A stretch of DNA of 64,000 nt from a bacterium (GTDB taxonomy: Bacteria > SZUA-182 > DTGQ01): NCBI GenBank assembly GCA_023512255.1, contig JAILZY010000009.1:6575-70574 (forward strand). Direction: 5' to 3'. Positions 18,175-27,376 of the stretch are shown in pieces; position 1 is the stretch's first letter; every line of letters begins with the position of its first letter. The notes under the pieces were generated by a model. It was not told the DNA's origin, ran no database searches, and was given only the letters and a program-made list of their open reading frames with translations. The position numbers and the translations under genes are program-made.

Positions 18175-19450
18175 CGGATTCAGAAGTCAAAAGCTTTGCA
18201 GGCACGATGCGGAAAATCTTCTGGCCGGCTGATAAGCCATTTAAAATCTCTGCTAGCTCGCCATTGTTTAAGCCCACACGCACTGGACAGAAACGGGGAG
18301 GATCGGACTCGGCCAAATACACACCGCTCACTCCTTCTTTTTTCACCAGAGCAGAAGTTGGCACCACTAAAACATTTCTCTTCTCTTCTAGGAAGATATC
18401 AACCTGTCCAGTCATCCCTAGCCTAAGTGGCGGATTGAGCTGATTGATCTGACATCTTACTAGGTAAAAGGCCTGTGAGTTTTCCGAGGCCATTGGTGAA
18501 ATAGAGGCCACATGCCCGGAGAATTGCCGGCCTCCAAGGGCTGGAATGCATATCTTGCACGGTTGATTTTCTTTAACCCGATAAACATCAAACTCATCCA
18601 CCTTGACATCGACCGTAAGGATGCTCTGATCTGAGATGGTTACAAAGATATCTCCTGCCGACACGGTAGTATTCTTTGAAAATAACTTCTCCAGAGCAGT
18701 TCTGGAATCGGAACTAGAACTGCTGCTCTGCCTGATGGAAACTACGCCTGAGACAGGGGCTAGAATCTCTCGATGGGCCATAGCCTCTTGGGCCTTTCGA
18801 AAATCAATATCAGCAACAATGAATTCCGAGCGAGCCTTTTCCAGGGCTTTTTCATCTCCCTTGGCTGCTGTTTCCGCAAACTGAGCCTTGGCGACCTCAA
18901 GGTCTGACCGAGCCCGCTTAAGGTCGAACTCAGAGCTATTAAGCTCTTGTTTTGATATAGCCTTAGCCTGATAGAGTTCCAGGTTTTCTTTATACTTTTT
19001 TTCCGCCTCTTCGCAGCGGGCCATAGCATAGTCTAGCTGGGATTTTGAAGAGATATAGGTCGATGAATTATGCCAATCTCTGATCTCAGCTAATCTTTCC
19101 TTGGCATTTAGGTACTTGATCCGTGCATTTTCAAGCTCATACTTAAGATCTTCCTCATTAAGACGAAGGAGCACTTGCCCTTTTTCAACCCAGTCGCCAT
19201 CTTTGACCAGTCTTTCCTGAACTCGGGCATTGGCCGTAAAGACAACATCCTCTGAGATTAGGTAGCCGACCTTGCCGGAAAGATGAAGAGTTGAGGAGAT
19301 GTTTCCAGCGGAAACGGTATAAATATCCTGTTGAGCCGCCTGATTCGGATTGAAACCCTTCCCCCGGTTGAGCATAATAGTAAGGATTCCAACCCCAGCC
19401 AGGGGCACAAGAATAAAAACGGAAAGGATAGATTTAGAAATCTTGCGCAT
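18164..19450 (-). CDS. Periplasmic adaptor (membrane fusion) protein, MacA/HlyD family
   Basis: Joins the MacB-type pump to the outer-membrane channel. An N-terminal anchor (about 5-28) is followed by a barrel-sandwich (lipoyl-like) half (VEKGQVLLRLNEEDL), a long alpha-helical coiled coil (about 110-215, rich in Ala/Glu/Lys), the second lipoyl half (REILAPVSGVVSI), and beta-barrel and membrane-proximal domains. The 428 residues are in the usual range. It overlaps the ATPase gene by 11 bases and lies 206 bases after the TolC-like gene; that gap contains a MITE-like insertion. Confidence 0.92.
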   Translation of the reverse strand: MRKISKSILSVFILVPLAGVGILTIMLNRGKGFNPNQAAQQDIYTVSAGNISSTLHLSGKVGYLISEDVVFTANARVQERLVKDGDWVEKGQVLLRLNEEDLKYELENARIKYLNAKERLAEIRDWHNSSTYISSKSQLDYAMARCEEAEKKYKENLELYQAKAISKQELNSSEFDLKRARSDLEVAKAQFAETAAKGDEKALEKARSEFIVADIDFRKAQEAMAHREILAPVSGVVSIRQSSSSSSDSRTALEKLFSKNTTVSAGDIFVTISDQSILTVDVKVDEFDVYRVKENQPCKICIPALGGRQFSGHVASISPMASENSQAFYLVRCQINQLNPPLRLGMTGQVDIFLEEKRNVLVVPTSALVKKEGVSGVYLAESDPPRFCPVRVGLNNGELAEILNGLSAGQKIFRIVPAKLLTSESDGA

Positions 19451-19506
19451 ATAATAACCTTCAGTAATTATTGTTTATAATATTTATTATTTATTATTTT
19501 AATATT

Positions 19507-19619
19507 CGCTCTTATTTATTAGCTACCATTGAGAGACATAACCCTAATAAAGAGCTAAGCCCATTCGAGGGTTTATGGTGTCTTGATATAGGGTTTATGG
19601 TGTCTGATATATAAGAGCG
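19507..19619 (+). mobile_element. MITE-like element, copy 1 (113 bp), with 8-bp target duplication
   Basis: Terminal inverted repeats CGCTCTTAT (19507-19515) and ATAAGAGCG (19611-19619) bound a non-coding 113-bp element. It is flanked by a perfect 8-bp direct repeat TTAATATT (19499-19506 and 19620-19627). A second copy, inverted, is at 36215-36356. The first 43 bases are identical between copies and the other end is nearly so; the middle differs by small duplications. It encodes nothing, so it would need a transposase in trans. It lies inside the tolC-macA operon gap. Confidence 0.85.
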
Positions 19620-19656
19620 TTAATATTATAATTATCCTTAATTGCTATTAATTACC

Positions 19657-21120
19657 CTAATTATCCTTTATTAATTGCCCTGTGATTAATTGCCCTGTGG
19701 CCGTAACCATGGATCTGCCCAGCGCCTTGTGCACCCTGATCTTGGAGAGGGTATGGGCGATCAGTGCATCCAGCAGATTCAGCTCTGCGGTCCGCAGGTT
19801 ATTTCTGGCATCTACCAGCTCTAGATAACTGCTCGACCCTAGCGTGTATCGAAGCTCGGTAATCTTCAAGCTTTCCTTGGCCAGCTTGATGTTGTCCTCG
19901 GCAATTTGCACCCGCTCCTGGGCATTTTCAAAGTTCGTTAGCTCTCTTTTGATTTCAAGCTTAATTGAATCTATAGTTTCCTTGATATCGGCTTCGGCTT
20001 GCTCAAGATCAATAATGGCCTGAGTTTTCGACTCTCGAATAACGCCGCCATCAAAGATAAAAAGCGGCAGATTAAGACTTGTGGTTACTGACCAGCTTGG
20101 CTCATCAGGCCGCTGATCTATGGCTTCTGATACCCGAGTGCCTGAAACCTGATACCCCCATCCTGCCGATAAAGACCAGGTAGGCCGATACGGGTCAGAA
20201 GTGGATTTTAAAGCAATCCGGGCAGACTCTAGCCTGAGCCGGGCGATTTCCATCTCAACTCGGCTCTTCAGGGCTTCTCTTTCAGCCTCCTCATAGGTAA
20301 AGGTTTCAGGAACATATTTTAATTCAGTTGTGGGCACAATCTCAAGCCCATGATCAAGTACCAGGGTATTCAGCAAGGCAGCTAAAGCATTGAGATAATC
20401 CCGCTCATCCCTCTTCAAGCTCTGTTTGGCATTGTTCAATTGGACGGTAGCAGTCATGACATCAACCTCTGGGGCTCTTCCCTTTTCTACTCTAGCTTTG
20501 GCGATCCGAAGCTGCTCTTCGGCCATCTTCACCTGGGCCTGATCAATAGTAATGGTCTGCTGAAGCCGGATAAGTTCGTAGTATTGTTCACAGACGCTGA
20601 CCACCAGATTCTGACAGGTCGTAATATAGTTAGCCTTGCTGCTGCTCAGGGAAATTGAAGCCTGCTGGAGAGATCGGTCTATGCTTCCCGACAGATCCAA
20701 AGGCAGGCTAAAGTTAACCTCAACCCCACCCCGATAAGTGTTTTCTACCGAAGGATCCATATTTATTTGATTATATACGCTATAAGAGGTAGAAATATCG
20801 CCCGACAGCTTGGGTGAGCAGCCTGCTTTGGCCATCCGGTAGCTTGATTCGGCACTCAGGAGAGTCCTTTGGGCTGTCTTCAGGTCGCGGTTATTTTTAA
20901 AGGCAAGCTTTAGCGCCTCTTCAATCGACAAATGAATCTGCCGCTTCGGCAAATCCCCTTTCTCTTGTTGACCAAAGCCCATACCAGGGGATACTAAGAG
21001 TAGTATACCTACAAAGAAGATAACTACGGCAGCTAATATAGACAGCCACAGGCTGAGAGAAAAACCCTCTATAGCCCTGTCTATAGCCCTTATAGCCCTG
21101 TCGATCGGTTTAATCTGCAA
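19657..21120 (-). CDS. TolC-family outer-membrane channel protein
   Basis: Outer-membrane efflux protein, 487 residues, the exit duct of the export system encoded downstream. It has two OEP repeats (about 65-255 and 280-470), each long and helical, with family motifs such as LAFKNNRDLKTAQRTLLSAESSYRMAKAG and GSSSYLELVDARNNLRTAELNLLDA. The N-terminus is unusual: about 20 polar residues with a repeated AIRAIDRAI precede the hydrophobic signal segment (about 22-48), so the real start may be further in. The last residues contain a doubled TGQLI from a short DNA duplication. First gene of the four-gene exporter operon. Confidence 0.9.
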   Translation of the reverse strand: MQIKPIDRAIRAIDRAIEGFSLSLWLSILAAVVIFFVGILLLVSPGMGFGQQEKGDLPKRQIHLSIEEALKLAFKNNRDLKTAQRTLLSAESSYRMAKAGCSPKLSGDISTSYSVYNQINMDPSVENTYRGGVEVNFSLPLDLSGSIDRSLQQASISLSSSKANYITTCQNLVVSVCEQYYELIRLQQTITIDQAQVKMAEEQLRIAKARVEKGRAPEVDVMTATVQLNNAKQSLKRDERDYLNALAALLNTLVLDHGLEIVPTTELKYVPETFTYEEAEREALKSRVEMEIARLRLESARIALKSTSDPYRPTWSLSAGWGYQVSGTRVSEAIDQRPDEPSWSVTTSLNLPLFIFDGGVIRESKTQAIIDLEQAEADIKETIDSIKLEIKRELTNFENAQERVQIAEDNIKLAKESLKITELRYTLGSSSYLELVDARNNLRTAELNLLDALIAHTLSKIRVHKALGRSMVTATGQLITGQLIKDN

Positions 21121-21624
21121 GAATTACCTCCTTGAGAGGGAGCAAGAATTACCTCTTTCGAGAGACTGCATAGAGAGAATACATAGAGAGACTCTCTAGA
21201 GACTGCATAGAAATATACTCTATAGAATAAAATCCATAACAGAATAACATCCATAAGGTAGTGAAGTTATTAAGATTAATAAGGTTATATGAATCTAAAT
21301 TTATTTAGTATTTTACAGTAATTAGTTAAAAATTTTTATCATTACTATTCTACCAGAAAGAAAATATCAAATCAAGCAAATTGTAATAAATTGCATTAAT
21401 TTTAATTATGGAGATGAAATCAGGAAGCTCTTAGAAAAAAAGGCTGGACAAATTGCTCTACACTTCCTCCCCTTTTTTTGGCGAGAGAAGGAAGTGGAGA
21501 GAGTGATCTTATCAAGGAGCTTTTCCCTCAGGGGGAAATTTCAAAATATCCCCATTTTATAGCCTCAATTTTACTCGCCTAATTTCAATGGGTTTTCCAG
21601 GAAATCTAAAACTCAATGGTATTT
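21121..21624. other. 504-base spacer upstream of the tolC-like gene with short degenerate repeats
   Basis: No ORF I can support. Just upstream of the tolC-like gene, GCAAGAATTACCTC occurs twice (from 21118 and 21144), followed by degenerate GAGAGACTGCATAGA-type repeats to about 21240. The rest is AT-rich. The tolC operon promoter should lie here, but I cannot place -10 and -35 boxes with confidence. Confidence 0.5.
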
Positions 21625-22800
21625 TCAGCGAGTCGAAAGTTTCTGTAAGGAGGAGTGCCGCTGATTGGGTTTGACAGCCAGATTGGCTTTGATTGGTAAA
21701 ACCTGCGGACGCTCCAGTGAGGCTTCTTGAGATGATAGCAGCTCGGTAACCTTTTTGGTCTTCAGGTCAATTAGGCAAATAATCCGTTTTTTGTCTTCCT
21801 TTCCTTTTCGCCGAGCGAAAATCAGCTTGGTTCCATCAGGCCACCAGGCAGGCTGAGCATCATCTGGGCCATCCGTTATCCGCTCAAGCCGCGATCCATC
21901 CGGGGTAAAGGTCCAGATGGTTTTAGTATCGGTGATCGGATCATGGCCGCGAAAAGCGATCCGATCCCCTTGAGGAGACCAGACCGTCTCATTGACAGCA
22001 AAGCCGCCGGGCAGTGGTTTGGTTATGGTCTTGGTTTTAAGGTCCATGATCTTGGCTGTAGCTATCGGAAAGGCAAGTGGGAAGCCCTCGATCTTGAGCA
22101 GTTGGGTTTGGACAAAAGCGATCTTAGAGCCATCCGGCGACCAGCATGGAGTCAGCTGATCAACGTTGATTTTATCCTGAGTACCTGTGTTGTTTTTATC
22201 CTGAGTACCTGTCTGGGTATCTATCTGGGTATCTAAGATAGAGCGGTTTTGGCCATTTATATCCATAAGGTAAATACGCCAGGACGTATCGGCATTAGGA
22301 TCTGCCAGCCGGGTACAGAAAGCCAAACGCTTTCCATCCGGTGAGCAACTGGGATTACAATCAAGGGCTGAATTGTTTGAGATCTGGGTAACCTTTTTGC
22401 TGTCCAAATCCAGTTTGAAGATCTGATACAACACTCGGCCTGTCTTGGGATCATCCACCGAATCTTCAAAGAAGACGCTCTTTCCATCAGGAGAAAAGCT
22501 GGGATTTTGAGCGAAAAAACTGTAGGTCAACTGTTGGATCTGCCCATCAGATCTGGCAAGATAAAGATTGATAGCCGCTGCGGTTTCGGCCTGGAATACA
22601 ACCATGCACTCTGGAATGGTCGCATGAGAGACAATCTTTACGCTTTCCTTTGGCTTGGTAGGGGGGGCCGACCGAGAGACTATGTTTACACCGCTTTCTG
22701 GTTCGGCATGGAGTAGATGAAGCGGGGCCAGGGTAATTAGCAGGGAGAAAATTATCAGTGAAACGGTCCAACCTATCTTGGAAAATGTATGGCGAAGCAT
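21625..22800 (-). CDS. TolB-like secreted beta-propeller protein (PD40 repeats)
   Basis: Secreted protein of about 391 residues with a signal peptide (SLIIFSLLITLAPLHLLHA) and five WD40-like PD40 repeats of the form PSFSPDGKSVFF, PSCSPDGKRLAF, PCWSPDGSKIAF, TVWSPQGDRIAF and PAWWPDGTKLIF. This is the fold of TolB's propeller and of periplasmic TolB-like proteins, used for protein contacts; no catalytic site is seen. I chose the ATG at 22800 because AAGGAGGA lies 10 bases upstream; an in-frame ATG at 22842 has no such site and would add 14 residues. A DTQ/GTQDK duplication in the middle reflects short tandem repeats in the DNA. Confidence 0.82.
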   Translation of the reverse strand: MLRHTFSKIGWTVSLIIFSLLITLAPLHLLHAEPESGVNIVSRSAPPTKPKESVKIVSHATIPECMVVFQAETAAAINLYLARSDGQIQQLTYSFFAQNPSFSPDGKSVFFEDSVDDPKTGRVLYQIFKLDLDSKKVTQISNNSALDCNPSCSPDGKRLAFCTRLADPNADTSWRIYLMDINGQNRSILDTQIDTQTGTQDKNNTGTQDKINVDQLTPCWSPDGSKIAFVQTQLLKIEGFPLAFPIATAKIMDLKTKTITKPLPGGFAVNETVWSPQGDRIAFRGHDPITDTKTIWTFTPDGSRLERITDGPDDAQPAWWPDGTKLIFARRKGKEDKKRIICLIDLKTKKVTELLSSQEASLERPQVLPIKANLAVKPNQRHSSLQKLSTR

Positions 22801-22820
22801 GAAAAATTTATCCTCCTTAA

Positions 22821-22860
22821 AATAATAGAAGAACAAAGCCAATAATAGAAGAACAAAGCC
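22821..22860. repeat. Perfect 20-bp tandem duplication
   Basis: AATAATAGAAGAACAAAGCC occurs twice in immediate succession, just upstream of the propeller gene's ribosome-binding site, so it falls in the promoter or leader of that gene. Confidence 0.85.
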
Positions 22861-23004
22861 GAAAGTATCAAATAGAAAGTATTTGATTATGATAATTATT
22901 ATCTGTCTAATTGTTATCTGTCCAGATTTAAGTTAGCAGTTAGATATTTAATTAGCAATCAATATCTAATTCAACCAGTACTTAATTCAGCCTCAGAATC
23001 AAAA

Positions 23005-23040
23005 GGAGGCGGGAAAGCCTTTCTTTATCTCCCCGCCTCC
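23005..23040 (-). terminator. Rho-independent terminator of the beta-helix protein gene
   Basis: Perfect 9-bp stem GGAGGCGGG / CCCGCCTCC (23005-23013 with 23032-23040). Read on the minus strand it is followed by TTTTGATT and lies about 40 bases after the stop of the beta-helix gene. Confidence 0.85.
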
Positions 23041-23081
23041 TAAAAATCAGCCCCTTTAAAAATTTTTTAATATAATCTTAA

Positions 23082-25238
23082 TCAATATGGCCAAACCCAG
23101 CTCGGATACAGCAGCCACGGCCACATAAGGTTAGAATACAGTCGCCCGGCCACACCCGCCATCAAACCCGCCGGATAGAAGGATGGAATAATAGGAGAAT
23201 AATAAATTGAGATCGGGGCTGGAATAGCAGCCGAAACAGGTCCATGGAAGTTGCTTACCCCATGGGTGTCTATATCTTCTAGGCGATAGAAGTAGGTAAT
23301 CCCAGGTGCGGCTGTGGTATCAACATAGGAATACTCTGCCTTCAGGGTAGCCCCACCCTCGGATGGGATAATCGCGGCATTGATCTTGGTGTATTCTCCG
23401 CTCTCTTTATTGCTGCGCCAGAGGTTGAATCCTGCGGTGTCGATCTCGCTCAGTGTGGTCCAGGATAGGATGATTTGTCCGCCTCCTGGGGTGGCAGTGA
23501 ATTGATCTAGTTTAATCACATTAGGTCCTTCAGCCTCATAAGCCCCCATATCACTTGCCCACTTACCGTCATTATTTCCATCCATTGGCCTGGGTTGAGA
23601 ATCTTTATCCTCAGCCACCGGCGGATCAAGCCATCTCGCCAGATCAATGCAAGGAGAGCTAGCGCTTAGGCGGTAGTCACCCAAGTCAGGATCAACAAAT
23701 TGTGGATCTCTATTGATATTGTGGTCCTCTGGATTACCATAGCCACCCTTGACGTCAGAGTAGGTAACATCAAGACCATTGCCAGATATTTCATCTGGCA
23801 AATTAAGCCAGATAATACTGTTTTTGACAACTGCATTTGATAAGTAATTATAAATTGCTCCACCACTATTGCTGGAGGCGACATTTCCACTCATAGTACA
23901 ATGGATCAATTCCAGCGGTGCGCTATTATTATAATTGTAGATTCCACCACCTTCTCCTAACTGAGCCAAGTTGACCGCTAATACACAGTTGGTCAGGGTC
24001 ATCGGAGATGAACTTTGTTGGCGATAGATCCCGCCGCCTTGCCCGCTTATAGCCTCATTATCTTTAATAGTACATTTGTCTATGGTGATTATCCCCGCCG
24101 TGGAACAATAAATTCCACCACCAGAATTAAGAGCATGATTACGTTCGATAGCAGAGGCAGTGGCTTTCAATCTGGCGTTAGTCATGCAGGCAACCCCACC
24201 GCCATTAGTGGCCGAGTTGTTATTAATCGTACATTTGATGAAATGTGGTGCAAAAGAGGAAGCTGCGCAATATATTCCACCACCATAGGATATTAAGGTC
24301 CCATTACTATTCTCAGCCGAATTATTATTTATTGTTGTATCTTTAACTATAGTGGCTTTTGAGGGGAGATCAAAGAAATATATCCCTCCGCCTCGGCCAG
24401 AATTTCCACGATTTATTGTATCTGAACTGGCCGTTGATGAATTATTACTAACCGTACAATTTCTGATGATCAGTGAAGATTTATCGCTATAAATTCCCCC
24501 ACCGTTGCCAGTACTGATGCCAGAATCGAATGGATTAAAGGGATCATCCACAGAGGGTATGGCCCTATTATTAGTAATAGTACAGTTTTCAATGGTCGCT
24601 ACTGCCCGGAAGCAGGAAATTCCGCCGCCATTGCCAGCACTGGCTTCATTTCTTCCAACAATGCAGCCAGTAATGATTACTGGTGAAGCATTATATGAAC
24701 AACAAATTCCACCCCCATCACCAGCCGTAGCTATATTATCGCTAATCGTACAGTTGGTAATTTTTGCTGAGGAGTCATTGCAATAAATCCCACCACCATT
24801 GGCAGCGCTATTATTTACAATGATACAATTTTTAATCTCTGGCGAACACGACCAGCAACTAATTCCTCCCCCATTATCAACACCGGCATTTCCATTTTGG
24901 ATAGTAAATCCATTAAGTACAGAATCTCCATAAAAAGTAACTGTGCTTCCCATATTACTACCATTAATAATTGTGGATGCCACTATCATAGGGTTATCGG
25001 GATTGGTACTTTGGACTGTTATAGACTTATCGCCCCAGAAATACACATTCTCAAAATATGTCCCACTGCGAACAATAACTACATCCCTATCAGCGGCATT
25101 AAAAATGGCTTGGTTAATAGTTGGGTAGTTATCAGGTACATAGATAGTGTTTGCTTCCAGCCAAGATACATGGACTACCAATATTACCACCATGATCATG
25201 AAAACTAAGGCTATGCTGAGCGTTAATCCTTTTTTCAT
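23082..25238 (-). CDS. Large secreted right-handed beta-helix repeat protein with fibronectin-type domain
   Basis: Surface or extracellular protein, 718 residues. A signal segment (LSIALVFMIMVVILVVHVSWLEA) precedes a parallel beta-helix (about 35-500) with many GNGGGISC / GGGIYC turns followed by NCTI-type strands, as in PbH1 and polymorphic-outer-membrane-like repeats. Next is a choice-of-anchor-type motif (DYRLSASSPCIDLA...DMGAYE) near 515-565 and a fibronectin-III-like domain (about 575-665). The C-terminus ends in an aromatic Pro/Trp/Tyr tail (WPWLLYPSWVWPY), not a PEP-CTERM signal. Beta-helices of this type bind or cut polysaccharide; no catalytic residues are evident. Its own terminator suggests a single-gene unit. 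Confidence 0.88.
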   Translation of the reverse strand: MKKGLTLSIALVFMIMVVILVVHVSWLEANTIYVPDNYPTINQAIFNAADRDVVIVRSGTYFENVYFWGDKSITVQSTNPDNPMIVASTIINGSNMGSTVTFYGDSVLNGFTIQNGNAGVDNGGGISCWSCSPEIKNCIIVNNSAANGGGIYCNDSSAKITNCTISDNIATAGDGGGICCSYNASPVIITGCIVGRNEASAGNGGGISCFRAVATIENCTITNNRAIPSVDDPFNPFDSGISTGNGGGIYSDKSSLIIRNCTVSNNSSTASSDTINRGNSGRGGGIYFFDLPSKATIVKDTTINNNSAENSNGTLISYGGGIYCAASSFAPHFIKCTINNNSATNGGGVACMTNARLKATASAIERNHALNSGGGIYCSTAGIITIDKCTIKDNEAISGQGGGIYRQQSSSPMTLTNCVLAVNLAQLGEGGGIYNYNNSAPLELIHCTMSGNVASSNSGGAIYNYLSNAVVKNSIIWLNLPDEISGNGLDVTYSDVKGGYGNPEDHNINRDPQFVDPDLGDYRLSASSPCIDLARWLDPPVAEDKDSQPRPMDGNNDGKWASDMGAYEAEGPNVIKLDQFTATPGGGQIILSWTTLSEIDTAGFNLWRSNKESGEYTKINAAIIPSEGGATLKAEYSYVDTTAAPGITYFYRLEDIDTHGVSNFHGPVSAAIPAPISIYYSPIIPSFYPAGLMAGVAGRLYSNLMWPWLLYPSWVWPY

Positions 25239-25560
25239 GGTCTCTCCTTTTTATTATAATAAATTATATATAAATTAATCCTTATAACAGGTAATTTAAC
25301 TATAAAAAATATACAAGCAAGCCGGCTTATATTTTTAAACTCACTCTCATATAGCAGACACCAAAATGGAGAACCGTGAAAGAAAGATTCTGTATTCTCA
25401 TAACTTCATGAGAGTCTCTCTCTTTTGTTATTCTTTAAGCATGGCATCTAATAAAATTAAAATGAGAGCGGTTTGAACTTTTTGAACTCTATTTCCGCAT
25501 ATTTTTAACTGGAGTAAAAAATTTTACAATTGAAACTACCCACGGGAACTTTATCGACTC
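25239..25560. other. AT-rich spacer upstream of the beta-helix gene
   Basis: About 320 bases with no ORF I can support. The first 80 are strongly AT-rich and should carry the beta-helix gene promoter. A small hairpin CTCAT-AACTTC-ATGAG lies near 25400; on the opposite strand, AGAGAGAGACTCTCATGAAG resembles the hairpin at 26241-26271. Confidence 0.45.
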
Positions 25561-25620
25561 AAAAAATGCCCCGGTGTAAGGATAAAAGCGGATTTTATTC
25601 TACTTCCTCCCCACCGGGGC
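25561..25620 (-). terminator. Rho-independent terminator of the small secreted-protein gene
   Basis: Perfect 9-bp stem GCCCCGGTG / CACCGGGGC (25568-25576 with 25612-25620) with a 35-base loop. On the minus strand it is followed by ATTTTTT (A-run at 25561-25566). It lies about 35 bases after the stop of the 137-residue protein gene. Confidence 0.85.
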
Positions 25621-25653
25621 AAGTTTATGCATATAGCAGATTTATCCTAAAGC

Positions 25654-26067
25654 TTAGAAGGTAACCCAAGCCGAATTAGGATATACTGCAATATTGGCTG
25701 TACGGGTCCAAGTTTGACCAGGCCAATCTATAGCGGGGAAACTAACAGGAGCTGAGGTTCCCGTAAACCTGATGTTTACTGTTCCAAATATTGTCATGGT
25801 CCAGTCAGCCGTAGCTACTACATTAGTAGCACCTGAGAAATTCTGGACTACCTTTTTTATTTGATAATATCCATTAGAGTTTGTAGTTGTGCTGCCAAAA
25901 ATCTGGTTAACCTGAATACTCGCCCCTGGACAGACATAAGTATACTCCATAATATTGACTGTACCATTGATAGTAACCGTTCCCTGGACAGGCTGCTGTG
26001 CTGCGGCGATTCCTGTCATTACTACTACTGCCAAAACCGAAATAATCAAGCTTGCAAACTTCTTCAT
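25654..26067 (-). CDS. Small secreted protein, carboxypeptidase-regulatory-like (137 aa), paralogue 1
   Basis: Signal peptide (MKKFASLIISVLAVVVMTGIAAA) followed by about 110 residues that form one beta-sandwich, with the pattern TYVCPGASIQVNQ...TTTNSNGYYQIKKV, which resembles carboxypeptidase-regulatory (transthyretin-like) modules. Function unknown. It is a paralogue of the neighbouring 174-residue protein on the same strand: both begin MKKF-SLII and share YxCPG, TTTNSNGxY, FxGAT and SAPV blocks in the same order, so they arose by tandem duplication. AAGGAGAAAGACG lies just upstream of the ATG. Confidence 0.75.
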   Translation of the reverse strand: MKKFASLIISVLAVVVMTGIAAAQQPVQGTVTINGTVNIMEYTYVCPGASIQVNQIFGSTTTNSNGYYQIKKVVQNFSGATNVVATADWTMTIFGTVNIRFTGTSAPVSFPAIDWPGQTWTRTANIAVYPNSAWVTF

Positions 26068-26240
26068 CGTCTTTCTCCTTAAAAATAGTTAATTAACTTT
26101 ATATAAATAAAAATTAATAAATAATTAATAATTAATAATTACATAATACAATGCATGTCCTTACATACTTTAAAAGTTACATCACAACAAAAAGTTACAA
26201 CGGGCCGTCTCGCTTCAATATTAACACCTCCTTTCTTTTT

Positions 26241-26271
26241 TCTTCATAACAGAGAGAGTCTGTCATGAAGA
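26241..26271. other. 12-bp hairpin downstream of paralogue 2
   Basis: TCTTCATAACAG (26241-26252) pairs with CTGTCATGAAGA (26260-26271), one mismatch, 7-base loop. It lies about 30 bases after the stop of the 174-residue gene. The T-run on the minus strand comes before rather than after the stem, so classical termination is doubtful. Confidence 0.4.
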
Positions 26272-26301
26272 GAGCTTTAAAGATTTTTTAAAAAAACTGA
26301 A

Positions 26302-26826
26302 TTAGTTCGAAATCCCTCTTAAAATCCCGTTTGTCGAAACAGAAGATGAAACAGTATCTATATCTACTACCGATTCTACTACCGGCTTTATTGAAATAAA
26401 ATCTCCCGGCAGTGGAATATCCGCTATACAGGTATAGATTGGGCTTGGCCATTGACTTATTGGAGGATAGTAAACAGGCGCTGATTCTCCATGAAAGTGA
26501 AGATTGATTTGCATATCGCATGGACGAAAAGGGAATTGAAGTGTAAGATCCCAATTCCCTATAGCTACCACCGTAGCACCTGGGAAATCAGGCCCTACCT
26601 TCTTTTTTGCTATATAGTCTCCGTTGGAGTTCGTAGTTGTGGGTTCAAAAAGCTGAGAAAACTTTACGTTCACCCCTGGGCAGGTGTATGCATACTGGGG
26701 ATGGTTACCAATATATACCTTACCTTTTATAATAGCTGTTCCTTCAACTGTTTTTATCTGGGCTGTTGCTATTCTTGCTATAGTCAATATCGAAAATAAA
26801 ATAATTAAGCTTATAAATTTTTTCAT
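26302..26826 (-). CDS. Small secreted protein, carboxypeptidase-regulatory-like (174 aa), paralogue 2
   Basis: Signal peptide (MKKFISLIILFSILTIARIATA) and a single beta-sandwich-like domain with YTCPGVNVKFSQLF, TTTNSNGDYIAKKKV, DFPGATVVAIGNW and HGESAPVYYP blocks shared with paralogue 1, plus about 35 extra C-terminal residues rich in Ser/Val. Function unknown; probably extracellular. It is the first minus-strand gene before the divergent non-genic region, and its far upstream AT-rich DNA carries the second copy of the 37-bp palindromic motif. Confidence 0.72.
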   Translation of the reverse strand: MKKFISLIILFSILTIARIATAQIKTVEGTAIIKGKVYIGNHPQYAYTCPGVNVKFSQLFEPTTTNSNGDYIAKKKVGPDFPGATVVAIGNWDLTLQFPFRPCDMQINLHFHGESAPVYYPPISQWPSPIYTCIADIPLPGDFISIKPVVESVVDIDTVSSSVSTNGILRGISN

Positions 26827-27339
26827 GGCTTTCTTCTTTCTTATATTATATTAAGTATAATATTAATAAATTTAAGTTACTTCTATATTTTGTAATTTAT
26901 TTTAAAATTTTTGATTTTATTTGATTTATATGAAAAATAATTTTTAATAAATTTTTTAAAAATTATAGTTTACCTAAATGTAAGTTATTTTAAATTAATA
27001 AATTAACATTAATTTATATAGATTACATTCTCTATGCAAATAATATTTTGCAAAATATATGTCATATATAAATTTTATTTTTTATAAAAATATGATATTT
27101 AAAATAATTCATTGTTTTATATTAAACTACTCATCATAATTTAGATATCCACTATGTTTTTAAGTAATAATGATAATATTTAATTCTTACTGATATATAG
27201 TTTTTTTATTTTTAATAATAAAAAATCAATACAAATTTTATATTTACTGATAAAATAATTTAATAGATTTAATTTCAAATAAATTTAAATAATTTATTTA
27301 TTATATCAATAATAATTAATTAATTTTAAATATTTAATT

Positions 27340-27376
27340 ATGAAATTTATTTCATATCATATGAAACATATTTCAT
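27340..27376. promoter_or_regulatory. 37-bp motif with four ATGAAA/TTTCAT half-sites, copy 2
   Basis: Same geometry as copy 1 at 6226-6262: ATGAAA, four bases, the 17-bp inverted repeat TTTCATATCATATGAAA (27350-27366), four bases, TTTCAT. About 30 of 37 positions match. Both copies lie at the far edge of an AT-rich tract upstream of a minus-strand gene for a secreted protein, here about 515 bases from the start of the 174-residue gene. Confidence 0.5.

Noticed and set aside
23082-25238. PEP-CTERM sorting signal on the large secreted proteins
   Set aside because: The C-termini of the beta-helix, HYR and protease proteins lack the PEP motif, membrane segment and basic tail.
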